DNA from: Candidatus Falkowella caecavicola
Lineage (GTDB): Bacteria > Bacillota > Clostridia > Oscillospirales > Ruminococcaceae
Length of the DNA stretch: 38,429 nucleotides
Direction of reading: 5' to 3'
NCBI GenBank assembly: GCA_904420125.1
Contig: CAJFUK010000059.1
Coordinates: 1 to 38,429, forward strand
Part shown: piece after piece, positions 1 to 8,771 of the stretch
Layout of the letters: each line of letters opens with the position of its first letter
Numbering within the stretch: position 1 is the first letter of the stretch
Notes under the pieces: model-generated
What the model was told of the DNA's origin: nothing
The model's database searches: none
Seen by the model: the letters and a program-made list of their open reading frames with translations, nothing else
Made by a program: the position numbers and the translations under genes

Positions 1-228
1 ACTTGATATATCTACGCCAATAACATTTGCTCCATAATCAGCAAGTCCTCTCGGAATAACTCCTGTTCCAGTACCGAGATCAAGCCAAGCAGAATTCGCC
101 TTTCTGACACCAAGAGATAATAATCGGTCGTATAGTTCTTTCGGATAAATATCACGATATTTAGCATATTCCGAAGCGGTCTTACCAAAATCAAAGCCTT
201 GCCCATTATCGATAATTGAATTTCGCAT
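1..228 (-). CDS. Class I SAM-dependent methyltransferase, N-terminal 76 residues (runs off the window)
   Basis: The reverse strand reads from an ATG at 228 without a stop to the window edge. The motif LDLGTGTGVIPRGL near residues 49-62, followed by GANVIGVDIS, is the SAM-binding motif I and post-I acidic strand of class I methyltransferases. Upstream of it, FDFGKTASEYAKYRDIYP is the usual N-terminal lead-in of small-molecule (UbiE/Methyltransf_11-like) enzymes. The start is set by a GGAGG seven bases upstream. The longer reading frame visible in another phase over the same bases is a shadow. Substrate cannot be told because the C-terminal part is missing. The gene lies downstream of the tRNA-Ala and its terminator on the same strand, so it probably has its own promoter in the AT-rich stretch at 235-275, where a TATAAT-like box is visible without a clear -35. 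Confidence 0.85.
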   Translation of the reverse strand, partial: MRNSIIDNGQGFDFGKTASEYAKYRDIYPKELYDRLLSLGVRKANSAWLDLGTGTGVIPRGLADYGANVIGVDISS

Positions 229-282
229 TCATTTTCCTCCTTTATTTATTTTATATTTATTATATTGTATCATGCTTAATCA

Positions 283-325
283 AAAAGCACAACATGAGAG
301 CTTTACTCTTCCATGTTGTGCTTTT
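283..325 (-). terminator. Rho-independent terminator of tRNA-Ala
   Basis: Perfect 14-bp inverted repeat (283-296 against 312-325, arms AAAAGCACAACATG and its complement) with a 15-nt loop, three bases downstream of the tRNA 3' end. On the minus strand the stem ends in a run of five T. It separates the tRNA from the methyltransferase gene. Confidence 0.85.
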
Positions 326-327
326 CT

Positions 328-403
328 TGGTGGAGACGAAGAGGATCGAACTCTCGACCTTACGGATGCGAACCGTACGCTCTCCCAGCTGAGCTACGCC
401 CCC
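328..403 (-). tRNA. tRNA-Ala (anticodon CGC)
   Basis: A 76-nt cloverleaf on the minus strand, 5' end at 403, with an encoded CCA (328-330). The acceptor stem GGGGGCG pairs with CGTCTCC and contains the G3-U70 wobble pair that identifies alanine tRNAs. The D-arm begins TAGCTCAGCTGGGAGAGC. The anticodon stem-loop is CGG-TTCGCAT-CCG, giving anticodon CGC at positions 34-36, which reads GCG codons. The T-arm has the canonical GTTCGATCC. Everything needed for a functional tRNA is present. Confidence 0.97.
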
Positions 404-429
404 ATAATCTTATTGCAGAATGCTTTTTT

Positions 430-458
430 AGTATACTCTTCCTGCACAGACTTGTCAA
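430..458 (-). promoter_or_regulatory. Sigma-A promoter of tRNA-Ala
   Basis: On the minus strand TTGACA (453-458) and TATACT (430-435) are separated by exactly 17 bp. The -10 box lies 27 bases before the tRNA 5' end. This is a near-consensus housekeeping promoter, as expected for a tRNA. Confidence 0.85.
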
Positions 459-533
459 GAAAAATTCAGTAAATGACCGTTATTTTCTGTCTGAGCTTGC
501 ATGGTGTCGCCGCGGTGCAATATCCAGGCAGGC

Positions 534-562
534 TTGCCTTCTACGCGCGGATATGGTAATAT
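534..562 (+). promoter_or_regulatory. Promoter of the aldo/keto reductase gene
   Basis: TTGCCT (534-539), 17-bp spacer, TAATAT (557-562), with a TGn extended -10 just before the -10 box. It lies 40 bases upstream of the start codon. Confidence 0.55.
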
Positions 563-601
563 GAATAGTATCATCACACAGAGAGGAGCAGAAGTGAACC
601 A

Positions 602-1519
602 ATGAAACAGTTAAATATCGGAAACAGCGGCATAATGGCCTCGGAAATCGCCCTGGGTTGCATGCGAATCAGCGGCATGGATGCGCGCGCGGCGGCAAAG
701 CTGATTGATACCGCAGTAGACAACGGCATCAATTTTTTTGATCATGCAGATATATACGGCGGCGGACAGGCGGAGTCCACATTTGCACAGGGTCTGAAAT
801 TTGCGTCCTGCAAACGGGAGGATCTGATTCTACAGACAAAATGTGCCATCCGTGGTGGGTACTATGACTTTTCCAAAGAACATATTATCCATTCAGTGGA
901 AAACAGCTTGTCCCGCCTGGAAACAGATTATCTGGATCTGCTGCTTTTACACCGTCCAGACACGCTGGTCGAGGCAGAGGATATTGCCGAAGCTTTTTCC
1001 TACCTGCATAACAGCGGAAAGGTTCGACAGTTTGGCGTCAGCAATTTCACCCCTCTGCAGATCGAGCTGCTTGAAAAATTCAGCGGCTACCGGATGCTGG
1101 TCAACCAGTTGCAGTTTAGTATCACCAATACGTCCATGATCGACGCCGGGCTGAATGCAAACACTGCTTTTCCCGCAGCGATTGACCGGGACGGCGGCGT
1201 TCTGGATTACTGCCGGCTGCGGGATATTACGATCCAAGCCTGGTCCCCGATGCAGCATGGCTTCTTTGAGGGATTATTTATTGATAATGACCAGTTCCCG
1301 GAACTGAATCAGGTTCTGGACAGAATCGCAGCAGAAAAAGGCGTTTCAAAATCCGCTTTGTCGATTGCATGGATTCTGCGGCACCCTGCCAAAATACAGC
1401 CGATTGTCGGCTCCACGAATCTGGCGCGGCTGGCGGATTTCTGTACTGCGTCCAATGTCTCTTTATCCCGCGAAGAATGGTATGAAATCTACCGTTCTGC
1501 CGGAAACCGCATTCTGTAA
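602..1519 (+). CDS. Aldo/keto reductase, YdhF-like
   Basis: A 305-residue (beta/alpha)8 oxidoreductase of the aldo/keto reductase superfamily, a cytosolic NAD(P)H-dependent carbonyl reductase. The catalytic tetrad is visible: D47 and Y52 in FFDHADIYGGG, K80 in LQTKCAI and H117 in LLLLHRPD. The C-terminal cofactor signature PIVGSTN is present. Length and the opening KQLNIGNSGIMASEIALGCMR match the E. coli YdhF type of the family. The nearest Shine-Dalgarno (GAGGAG at 583-588) is rather far, 13 nt, from the ATG; a GTG at 594 leads only to a stop, so the ATG is kept. The gene stands alone between its own promoter and a strong terminator. The physiological substrate is not deducible. Confidence 0.93.
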   Translation: MKQLNIGNSGIMASEIALGCMRISGMDARAAAKLIDTAVDNGINFFDHADIYGGGQAESTFAQGLKFASCKREDLILQTKCAIRGGYYDFSKEHIIHSVENSLSRLETDYLDLLLLHRPDTLVEAEDIAEAFSYLHNSGKVRQFGVSNFTPLQIELLEKFSGYRMLVNQLQFSITNTSMIDAGLNANTAFPAAIDRDGGVLDYCRLRDITIQAWSPMQHGFFEGLFIDNDQFPELNQVLDRIAAEKGVSKSALSIAWILRHPAKIQPIVGSTNLARLADFCTASNVSLSREEWYEIYRSAGNRIL

Positions 1520-1537
1520 TATTGTACCCGCTCGTTT

Positions 1538-1577
1538 AAAAGGGGGATACCGCCTGTCCAGACGGTATCCCCCTTTT
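1538..1577. terminator. Bidirectional terminator between convergent genes
   Basis: Perfect 15-bp stem AAAAGGGGGATACCG (1538-1552) with its complement at 1563-1577 and a 10-nt loop. It has A-run and T-run ends on both sides, so it can terminate the aldo/keto reductase on the plus strand and the lipase-like gene on the minus strand. Confidence 0.85.
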
Positions 1578-1623
1578 CTCTGTTTCTCCATATGCCCTAT
1601 TTCCTAGATCCATGCGCATGCGC

Positions 1624-2967
1624 TCAAAGCCCTCGCTGCTGCAGGTCATGCACCAGCTGCACATAAAATTCCCGTACATCAAATCCCGGGATATCCTCCC
1701 GGTTCAAGTCAATCATGTCTCCATGCGTCACCCCGCGCCTGCCTGGAACAGAAACCAGCGTAAACCGTTGCCCCCACTGCATCGCATCTACCGAAACCAA
1801 TCCGTCATTTTCTCCGTCAAACCGCTTGACAAGATGATAAGAAACGTTGAGTGGAAATTTTCCGCTCCGCGCGCAGGCAGCCTTGGAACCAATGCTCTGA
1901 TAAAAAATTCCCGGCTGATCCGGCGCTTCCTGCAGCAATGCCCGGCAGCGTTGCTCGGTCAAATCGGATACGGCCGCCATAAAGTCCGGATTTTGCTCCC
2001 CCATTTTTCGCAGTGCATGGTTATATGTATTTGCCAATGCCTGACAGGCTCCCGCAGGAACCTGCCCTAACAGCCGTTCAACAAAAATACAGCCTTTGTG
2101 GGGTGTGTTGATCGTGGTCAGAGAAGCAACGTAAGGCGCTATGCCCAGACAGCTGATGGCATACCGGGAATCCAGCCCTCCTTTAGAATGGGCAATGATA
2201 TTCAGCTTTTCACAGCCGGTTTCTTCAATAATTTCCTGTATCCGCTCCTTGAGCTCGGCCCCGCTGTCAGCAATCGAAGCCGCTGACTGCTGCTGTCCAT
2301 AATAAACTTCTGCTCCGTTCTCCACCAGTTCCTTCGGAACCCTGCCCCAGTAATTCAGAAAGCGGCTGTCCCGAAAAAATACGCCGTGTACCAGAAGCAA
2401 AGGATATCGTGTCTTACAGATCTGCCGGTCTTTTCTTTCCTCGTTGATCCGTTGTTTTTCTGTTTCAAAGCGATACTCTTCGCTAGTCACCCGGCAGATA
2501 AAGAAGAGCGCAATGATGTTGGCAATCGGCACCCACCCCAGCAATGCACCAACAATCCGCCTTTTAATCCCCAGCTGCATCGAGGTGCAGTATACCCGGA
2601 TCATTCCGTTCCAGAACAGGATGGATGCGGCCAGCAGCGTAATGCCCGCGTTAATCCAGAAAAGCGGCCAATCAATGGGTTCAGGCATCCAAAGAATGCC
2701 CACGCAAACCATCCAGATAATCTCCAATGTAACCGCAATTAAAAAAAGGATCAGCAAATCGGTTCCGCCCCGCAGAACACCGAGCCTTCGGCTGGGATAC
2801 CGCTGCGGCAGCGGAAAAATATTGATCAAAACAAACGCGACGGCCAGAAGAATACCAATCATCGCCGCCGCCCATACAGACAGTTGCAGCATGGAAAAAA
2901 TCAACGGGGCGTTAAACACGCAGAGTATTCCTGCCAGATTCCATAGCCTGCGAAAATACAACATCAT
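1624..2967 (-). CDS. Membrane-anchored lipase/esterase-like alpha/beta hydrolase
   Basis: A 447-residue protein in two parts. Residues 1-160 hold about five hydrophobic segments (around 8-27, 30-50, 69-93, 100-118, 138-158), forming a membrane domain. Residues 185-447 are an alpha/beta hydrolase of the bacterial lipase type: the oxyanion strand YPLLLVHGVFF, the nucleophile elbow AHSKGG with S261, and a likely triad completed by D388 (GENDGLVS) and H415 (GVTHGD). AHSxG is typical of true lipases. The predicted role is hydrolysis of acyl esters at the membrane. ATG is preceded by AGAGGT at good distance. It is monocistronic, convergent with the aldo/keto reductase and divergent from the glycosidase. 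Substrate and the side of the membrane on which it acts are unknown. Confidence 0.85.
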   Translation of the reverse strand: MMLYFRRLWNLAGILCVFNAPLIFSMLQLSVWAAAMIGILLAVAFVLINIFPLPQRYPSRRLGVLRGGTDLLILFLIAVTLEIIWMVCVGILWMPEPIDWPLFWINAGITLLAASILFWNGMIRVYCTSMQLGIKRRIVGALLGWVPIANIIALFFICRVTSEEYRFETEKQRINEERKDRQICKTRYPLLLVHGVFFRDSRFLNYWGRVPKELVENGAEVYYGQQQSAASIADSGAELKERIQEIIEETGCEKLNIIAHSKGGLDSRYAISCLGIAPYVASLTTINTPHKGCIFVERLLGQVPAGACQALANTYNHALRKMGEQNPDFMAAVSDLTEQRCRALLQEAPDQPGIFYQSIGSKAACARSGKFPLNVSYHLVKRFDGENDGLVSVDAMQWGQRFTLVSVPGRRGVTHGDMIDLNREDIPGFDVREFYVQLVHDLQQRGL

Positions 2968-3116
2968 ACTACCTCTTTTTCATCTGTTATTTCCGGATGT
3001 TTTTCCGCACCAACCGGAAAATCGGCATGAAGCCGCTACTGCTTATCTTATATTTTCATTGTATCAAATCATCAGACCTGATGCAATATTTCTGCAAAGA
3101 ATTGTCGGCAGGGCTA

Positions 3117-3145
3117 TTGCAATCTGCCCTGTTCTCCGCTATAAT
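3117..3145 (+). promoter_or_regulatory. Promoter of the GH43 gene
   Basis: TTGCAA (3117-3122), 17-bp spacer, TATAAT (3140-3145), 31 bases upstream of the ATG. Confidence 0.7.
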
Positions 3146-3175
3146 GGGATCAAAAAGAAAAGCGGAGGAATCGTC

Positions 3176-4525
3176 ATGTCTAATCCATATTTGCCTAAAT
3201 GGGAGTATATTCCCGACGGAGAACCGCGTGTTTTTGGAAACCGCGTCTATGTTTACGGTTCCCATGATAAAGCTGGTTCCGACAAATTCTGCGATTATGT
3301 CTTAAAATGCTGGAGCGCGCCGCTGGACAATCTAAATGATTGGACCTGCCACGGCGACATTTTTCATACCCGGATCGACCGGGATCATCCGTCCGATACC
3401 GACTGGACCGCGGACAATAATGAATTGTATGCGCCAGATGTTGTAGAAAAGGACGGAAAATACTATTTGTATGCATATATTATCAACGCAAAGGGCTGTG
3501 TCGCCGTCAGTGAACGGCCGGAGGGCCCCTTCCGTTTGCTGTCCAAATATCAGTATACCATTCCCGATTCTGTCTGCTGCAACGGCTGGTTTATTGACCC
3601 GGGCGTATTTGTGGATGATGACGGACGAACATACATTTATTGTGGTTTTGAGCGTTCTTTCATGGCGGAGATCAACAGCGAAAATATGTATGAAGTGCTG
3701 GACGGTACCTGTATTGAACATATTATTCCCTGTGAAGCCACAGAAGCAGGGGGCTTTACCGAAAAGGAATCGCTTTTCTTTGAAGCCTGTTCGGTGCGCA
3801 AGGTCGGCAGCACCTATTATATGATCTATTCTCCTAAAGTCGGCAGTCGGCTGGCCTATGCGACTTCGGACAAACCGACCGGTCCGTTTACCTACCGGGG
3901 GTATATTATTGATAACGGCGTTGATTATCCGGGAGGGAACAACCATGGCTCGATTGCCTGTATTAACGGCCAATGGTATATTTTCTATCATCGGATGACC
4001 AACCGGACGATTATGTCGAGGCGGGAATGCGTCGAACGGATTGAAATCCTTCCGGATGGCACCATCCCGACGGTAGAAATGACCTCCCTTGGATTTGAGA
4101 CCTCCCTTTCCCCGTATCGGATCACCGAAGCGGAGATTGCCTGCGTGCTGAAAGGAGGCGCGTTTATTACGGAAAAAAATGTCTTTGACCGTGTGATCAC
4201 CAATATTACAGAAGGTTGCGTCATCGGTTATAAGTATTTTGACTTTGGCGAAGATTTCTCCAGCAAAACCATGGAGTTTTCCGCGTCCATAAACGGCTGC
4301 GGCTGTGACAGCCATCTGCATATTCTTCTGGACAGCGAAGATGGGGAGGAAATCGGTGTTTGTGATATTGGAAGGGACAGTGGTGTTGTGACGCAGGTGG
4401 TTAAAAATGTGACTGGCCGCCATGCGGTCTATTTGAAGGTCACCACCGATTATAGCGGTTGGACTGGGGAACCTTTTAAAAACCGCTGCCTGTTTGAACT
4501 GAAGTCTTTTGTGTTTATGAAATAA
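3176..4525 (+). CDS. Glycoside hydrolase family 43 protein with C-terminal beta domain
   Basis: A 449-residue five-bladed beta-propeller glycosidase. The start is the ATG at 3176, preceded by GGAGGAA and a consensus promoter; the much longer open frame upstream is not translated. The three GH43 carboxylates are seen: a likely general base D14 in the opening YIPDGEPRVF, D88 in ELYAPDVVEKDGKYY (pKa modulator) and E203 in LFFEACSVRK (acid). Blade strands such as WFIDPGVFVDDDG and GNNHGSIACINGQWYIFYHR follow. Residues from about 335 form a separate beta-sandwich-like tail. No signal peptide is seen, so it is cytoplasmic and probably acts on imported arabinose- or xylose-containing oligosaccharides. 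The exact linkage specificity cannot be read from sequence. No transporter gene lies beside it. Confidence 0.9.
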   Translation: MSNPYLPKWEYIPDGEPRVFGNRVYVYGSHDKAGSDKFCDYVLKCWSAPLDNLNDWTCHGDIFHTRIDRDHPSDTDWTADNNELYAPDVVEKDGKYYLYAYIINAKGCVAVSERPEGPFRLLSKYQYTIPDSVCCNGWFIDPGVFVDDDGRTYIYCGFERSFMAEINSENMYEVLDGTCIEHIIPCEATEAGGFTEKESLFFEACSVRKVGSTYYMIYSPKVGSRLAYATSDKPTGPFTYRGYIIDNGVDYPGGNNHGSIACINGQWYIFYHRMTNRTIMSRRECVERIEILPDGTIPTVEMTSLGFETSLSPYRITEAEIACVLKGGAFITEKNVFDRVITNITEGCVIGYKYFDFGEDFSSKTMEFSASINGCGCDSHLHILLDSEDGEEIGVCDIGRDSGVVTQVVKNVTGRHAVYLKVTTDYSGWTGEPFKNRCLFELKSFVFMK

Positions 4526-4942
4526 AGTCCTCTGTTCCAGCGCAAAGCGGCTGATCCAAACTCCTGCGATTTCATGACGCATCCTGTTTTGTATAAACCT
4601 GATAGAATACAATGAAATCCATGTTGTCCTTGACGGACGGATTCCTGTTTGTCAGAAAGATTGATACTTTCCTTTTACTAATCCGCAGGGCGGCCAAATG
4701 GCCGTCCTGCTTTTTTTATATTTTAACCAGCGGATTCATGGACCGGCGTGTATCAATATAAATCCAGAACGGGGAACAAGCAATCCTTGAGTATATGAAA
4801 TCAAGCACCCTATGCTATCCCATTACAAAAAGGTGTTTTTATCCCTTTTCCTGTCATAGAATATAGCGTCAATCTGTTCTGTTGGACTGATCAATCTATC
4901 AATCACTTTAAACAAGCGGCATGGCCAGCCGTAGAAAGACAG
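4526..4942. other. Intergenic stretch holding one terminator
   Basis: A 417-base gap between the GH43 gene and the next membrane protein. Apart from the strong terminator at 4685-4717 nothing coding is supported. The 160 bases between the GH43 stop and that terminator contain no open frame with a ribosome binding site. The 220 bases after the terminator carry no convincing promoter, so how the next gene is transcribed is unclear. Confidence 0.6.
4685..4717 (+). terminator. Rho-independent terminator after GH43
   Basis: An 11-bp stem GCAGGGCGGCC (4685-4695) with 4700-4710 (one G-T pair), AAAT loop, followed by seven T. It lies 160 bases beyond the GH43 stop. Confidence 0.85.
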
Positions 4943-4954
4943 GTGTATGACAAA

Positions 4955-5476
4955 ATGAAAATATGGAGAAGCATACGAGGGGCATGGAAAAAGATCTGCC
5001 TAATTGATAAGCTTTTACTCCTTTTTATGCTGATTTTAATCACCCAGTCCGCCTATACTTTATTCGCTGCCAGAAATTTTTCCCAGGAAACCAACACGGT
5101 TGATGTCATCGTGCGAACATCCGCCGCCGCGATTTTCGGCTATTTCCTGAGCGGCAATTTTGTAAAGCCTTCTTCCTCTGTGCCGGAGAAGATGGAGCAA
5201 GACCCACCCGAAATCCGGGACAGCGCCCAGGCACAGGGACAGGTTCCATCCACGGGATCCGAAGAAAAGCGCACCGAGACGACCTTCTCTCCAGTATATT
5301 ACACAAAAATGCAGGTCATCATTGTCGCCGCTATCGGCATCTTCTCGCTGATTCCCCTGCTGATCGTCCGAAATTTTGCAGAAATCACCCCCGAAACTGC
5401 CGCTACGGTCTCGCAGTTTCGGGACTTCGTCTCTGCCTCAGTTGGCTTCCTGGTTGGCTGTAAAAAGCATGAATGA
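4955..5476 (+). CDS. Small membrane protein of unknown function
   Basis: A protein of 173 residues if started at the ATG at 4955, which has AGGTG nine bases upstream; a GTG at 4943 in the same frame would add four residues. Hydrophobic segments lie around residues 18-38 (LLLLFMLILITQ), 48-66 (weaker, AAAIFGYFLSGNF) and 120-140 (VIIVAAIGIFSLIPLLIV). A charged Pro/Glu/Gln-rich linker separates the second and third, and a further apolar stretch ends the protein (VSASVGFLVGC). The arrangement suggests an integral membrane protein with an exposed central linker. I recognise no family. It is transcribed convergently with the large helicase gene and only 59 bases separate their stops. Confidence 0.65.
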   Translation: MKIWRSIRGAWKKICLIDKLLLLFMLILITQSAYTLFAARNFSQETNTVDVIVRTSAAAIFGYFLSGNFVKPSSSVPEKMEQDPPEIRDSAQAQGQVPSTGSEEKRTETTFSPVYYTKMQVIIVAAIGIFSLIPLLIVRNFAEITPETAATVSQFRDFVSASVGFLVGCKKHE

Positions 5477-5535
5477 AACCGGCCCATGGGTCAGAAAGCT
5501 TGATCGACCGCGTAACAGATCCTGCCTCTGTCCGG

Positions 5536-8500
5536 TTAGAACAGGCGCAGCTGCACGCCTGACGAAGAAAAACGCCTGGCAGCCGTCGTAGTTTGCAGGA
5601 CATCCTGGGGTAACTCTTCCAAAAATACAGAAGGCGCTTCGGCCGTGGTCAGAATCAGTTCTTCCCGGGCCCGGGTCATTCCAACGTAGAAAAGCCGTCG
5701 TTCTTCATCCAGATCGGTCACATAGTGGGGAGATTCCAGCGGCAGAGATCCAGCGGTCAGGCCAAAAAGGAAAACCGCCGGAAATTCCAGTCCCTTTGCC
5801 CCATGGAGCGTCATGACACGGACTGCGCCTGCAGCATAGCTTTTTCCACTGGCACGCTGCAAATCCGGTTCCTCTCCGATGGTCAGTGCCTGCAAGAAGT
5901 CCGGCAGACTGGTATGGAACACCGCCATATGCATAAGTTGCTCAAATGCCGGCGTGATGCCGTGCAGTTTCCCCCATTCTTCCAGAAGCTTACGCGGCTT
6001 TTCCCTGGCCGCTTTAGGCTGGAAAACCGCCAGGTCCTGCAACCACTGCGCCAGAAATCCAAAACTGCCTAATTCCTCCGACGCCGCTTCCAAGCTGAGC
6101 ATTCCCTGCTGTAGCGCGTCCGGACGCCTGGAAAAATCGGAAGCACGGGCAATCAAATCTGCCGGACAGCCCCAAACCAGCCGCAGGCAGGCACGCAGAG
6201 AAACCGTATCCGTCGGATCCAGCAGTGATCGAAAGAACCCCAGTACCCCCCGTACACTGTCCTCAGACAGAAAATGTTCCCGTCCGGAAATAATACAGGG
6301 AATGCTTTCATGCCGCAGGCATTTCTCGATTAGATCCGCCTGCCGGTGGGTACGGCAAAGAACCGCAATATCCGAAAAGGAACGAAAAACAGAGCGTTCC
6401 GAAGCTGTTCCCTGCTCTGCATCCAGCATGTCGATTCCGCCGGTCATCCGTGTCACTTCCTTTGCGACGAAGACAGCCTCTGCAAATTCACTCTCGGTAC
6501 GGATTAAACGCACTGGCATACCGGACGGACTGTTGGCTGTCAGCCTGCGTTCCTCCCCGCCGTTTTTCGAGATAGAGGACAGCGCACAGGTCAGAATTTC
6601 CGGGGCCGAACGGTAATTTTGAGTCAGAGAAATTTGATAAAGATTCTGAAAATCCTCTGCCAGGCGCGCAAAACAATGCGCATCTGCTCCTCGGAACCCA
6701 TAAATGGACTGATCCGGATCCCCGATTACAAAAAGGCCTTTCCCATCCTGGCTCCAGGCGCGCACCAGCGCGTACTGGGCGGGATTGATGTCCTGGAACT
6801 CATCTACCAGCAGATAATCAAAACCGCGTCGTTGATCTGCCGGCAGTGCCAGCGCATCCGTCAGCAGATCGTCAAAATCCCGTACCTGCATGGCGTGCAG
6901 CCGGCGGTTATAATCGGAAAAAAGCTCTTCCGAAATATCTGCTTCTACAAAGGAAAAACCATTTTTCACTTTGGAAACCGCCCGCAAAAAGCTCTGCGGC
7001 GTTTGACGGACATCAAAAGCCTGTAGGGTCTCCGATGCAATCTCTACCGCATCTTCCGCGCTGACAATCGAAACATTCCCAAGCATCTGCAGACAGATCG
7101 CATGAAATGTGCCAATCGTCATCCCGCGAAGCGCACGTTTTCCGCCCAGTCGGGCTTCCAGCCGCTCCCGCATTTCTGCAGCCGCCTGTCGCGTAAACGT
7201 CACCGCCGTAATCTGGGCCGGCTTTACCTGACAGGACTCGATTAAATAGGCGATTCTGGATACGAGCGTTTTGGTTTTTCCTGTTCCCGGACCGGCGCAA
7301 ACAGCGATGGCCGGTTGATCGGATGTCACAGCCTGGAGTTGTTCTGCATTTAACCCAGCCAACGGGTCGTTATTTGCAGGCGTATCCTTTTCTTCTGCCA
7401 AATCTGCCGGCTTTGGCGCTTTCTGCAAGGGCGCTGCCGCCTTTTTGCGGATAGTCCGGCGAATCGGCGAACCAAACAGGGAGGTTTGCCCGTTCAAATC
7501 TTCCAATTCAGCCGGGTCAAATAGAGAAATCGTCCCATACTCTCCATCATAACCTGGTACCCGTTCGACCTGCCCGGCCCGCAGCCGGCGAATCCCTTCC
7601 GCCACGGCAGGCCCGGCCACCGTCTCAATATCGGCAATGTCAGCCTGACGAAGGATATCAAATTCCGGTCCCAACTCTTTGAGCAAATGCCGATAAAGCG
7701 CATCGGTCTTTTTTCCGGTTACAGACATGCCGGTAGAAGCAGCCACCACTTCCGGCAGAGGTACCAGGCTTTCATATGGCTTGGCATGTTCCGGGCGGAA
7801 TCCTTCCGGCCGGTCCGCCAGTTCCTCGACGCGGTGCTGTACGCCGATGGTGATTTTTCGTCCACAAACCGGACACTTTCCCCCGAACTGTATAGTCTCT
7901 GCGGGCTGAAGACACACATGGCAATTCCGATGACCGTCGAGGTGATATTTTCCCTCCTCCGGAAAAAATTCAATCGTGCCGCCAAAGCCCTCCCCGGTAC
8001 GGATCGCATGCACCAGTGCTGGATAAGAAAGCGTCCCCTCCAGCATATTTGCTTCCCGCCCCAGTTTTCCCGGGGAGTGTGCGTCCGAACTGGAGAGTAA
8101 CGTCAGCGCATCCAGCGCAGATACCCGCCAGTTCATAGGCGGGTCGGAGGACAAGCCGGTTTCCGCTGCATAGATATAAGGGGTCAGGTCTTCAAAGCAT
8201 TCTTCGATCGTGTCAAAGCCGGAAAAAGCGCCGAACATGGAAAAATGCGGGGTCCAAATATGCGCTGGAATGAATAGCGCCTCCGGGCAGGTATCCAGCG
8301 TAATTTCCAGCAAGTCGCGGCTGTCCAGCCCGAGAATGGGACGGCCATCCGAATGGATATTGCCAATAGCCTCCAGCTTCCGGGATAGTTCCTCGGCCGC
8401 TTCCAGACTGGGAAGCAGAATCACATTGTGCACCTTGCGCACTCGGCCATTCTTTTTATATATTGAACTGATTTCTCCGCTTGCCACAAAACGGGGTGCT

Positions 8501-8742
8501 TCCCCAGAGGTCTCCCCCTGCAGCCGATATTCCGGACAAAGCGTATATAACCCTTCTTCCGCGGGTGTCAGTGCCTCGGCCAGTTCTTTCCGCCATGCCG
8601 GATGGGTAAAATCACCGGTCCCAATCAGAGAAATTCCCTTCTGCCGCGCGGATTGATCCAGATGGGGTAGATCACAATCCCTGCTGGTCGCGCGGGAATA
8701 CCGGGAATGGATATGAAGATCTGCAATATACAATGTGGACAC
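5536..8742 (-). CDS. Endonuclease Q-like PHP nuclease fused to UvrD/Rep-family helicase
   Basis: A 1068-residue two-module protein starting at GTG 8742. Residues 1-405 match the endonuclease Q family: PHP metal ligands H10/H12 (DLHIHS), D44 and H47 (GTGDFTHP), E90 (ASGEIS), H105 (KVHNVILLP), H161 and H166 (PAHIWTPH), D220 and H222 (SSDAHSPGK), plus a zinc ribbon C274/C277/C290/C293. EndoQ cuts DNA 5' of deaminated or abasic residues. Residues 460-1068 are a superfamily 1 3'-5' helicase: Walker A AGPGTGKTKT (K489), LLVDEFQDINPAQY, GDPDQSIYGFRGAD, LTQNYRSAPEIL, VMTLHGAKGLEFPAV and FYVGMTRAREEL. The inferred role is repair of deaminated DNA with strand unwinding in one polypeptide. A linker of about 55 residues joins the parts. 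No frameshift is seen. Confidence 0.92.
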   Translation of the reverse strand: MSTLYIADLHIHSRYSRATSRDCDLPHLDQSARQKGISLIGTGDFTHPAWRKELAEALTPAEEGLYTLCPEYRLQGETSGEAPRFVASGEISSIYKKNGRVRKVHNVILLPSLEAAEELSRKLEAIGNIHSDGRPILGLDSRDLLEITLDTCPEALFIPAHIWTPHFSMFGAFSGFDTIEECFEDLTPYIYAAETGLSSDPPMNWRVSALDALTLLSSSDAHSPGKLGREANMLEGTLSYPALVHAIRTGEGFGGTIEFFPEEGKYHLDGHRNCHVCLQPAETIQFGGKCPVCGRKITIGVQHRVEELADRPEGFRPEHAKPYESLVPLPEVVAASTGMSVTGKKTDALYRHLLKELGPEFDILRQADIADIETVAGPAVAEGIRRLRAGQVERVPGYDGEYGTISLFDPAELEDLNGQTSLFGSPIRRTIRKKAAAPLQKAPKPADLAEEKDTPANNDPLAGLNAEQLQAVTSDQPAIAVCAGPGTGKTKTLVSRIAYLIESCQVKPAQITAVTFTRQAAAEMRERLEARLGGKRALRGMTIGTFHAICLQMLGNVSIVSAEDAVEIASETLQAFDVRQTPQSFLRAVSKVKNGFSFVEADISEELFSDYNRRLHAMQVRDFDDLLTDALALPADQRRGFDYLLVDEFQDINPAQYALVRAWSQDGKGLFVIGDPDQSIYGFRGADAHCFARLAEDFQNLYQISLTQNYRSAPEILTCALSSISKNGGEERRLTANSPSGMPVRLIRTESEFAEAVFVAKEVTRMTGGIDMLDAEQGTASERSVFRSFSDIAVLCRTHRQADLIEKCLRHESIPCIISGREHFLSEDSVRGVLGFFRSLLDPTDTVSLRACLRLVWGCPADLIARASDFSRRPDALQQGMLSLEAASEELGSFGFLAQWLQDLAVFQPKAAREKPRKLLEEWGKLHGITPAFEQLMHMAVFHTSLPDFLQALTIGEEPDLQRASGKSYAAGAVRVMTLHGAKGLEFPAVFLFGLTAGSLPLESPHYVTDLDEERRLFYVGMTRAREELILTTAEAPSVFLEELPQDVLQTTTAARRFSSSGVQLRLF

Positions 8743-8771
8743 CGCCTATCTGCTTTTCATCTTTTATCGCT

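Noticed and set aside
272-564. Plus-strand ORFs over the tRNA region
   Set aside because: They run antisense through the tRNA-Ala and its terminator.
2444-3175. Upstream extension of the GH43 frame
   Set aside because: It overlaps the lipase gene in antisense, and promoter and ribosome site lie directly before the ATG at 3176.
3332-4612. 426-codon minus-strand open frame
   Set aside because: It lies fully antisense to the well-supported GH43 gene and has no ribosome site or recognisable motif.
5879-6616. 245-codon plus-strand open frame
   Set aside because: Antisense to the helicase module; low-complexity Ser/Arg composition.
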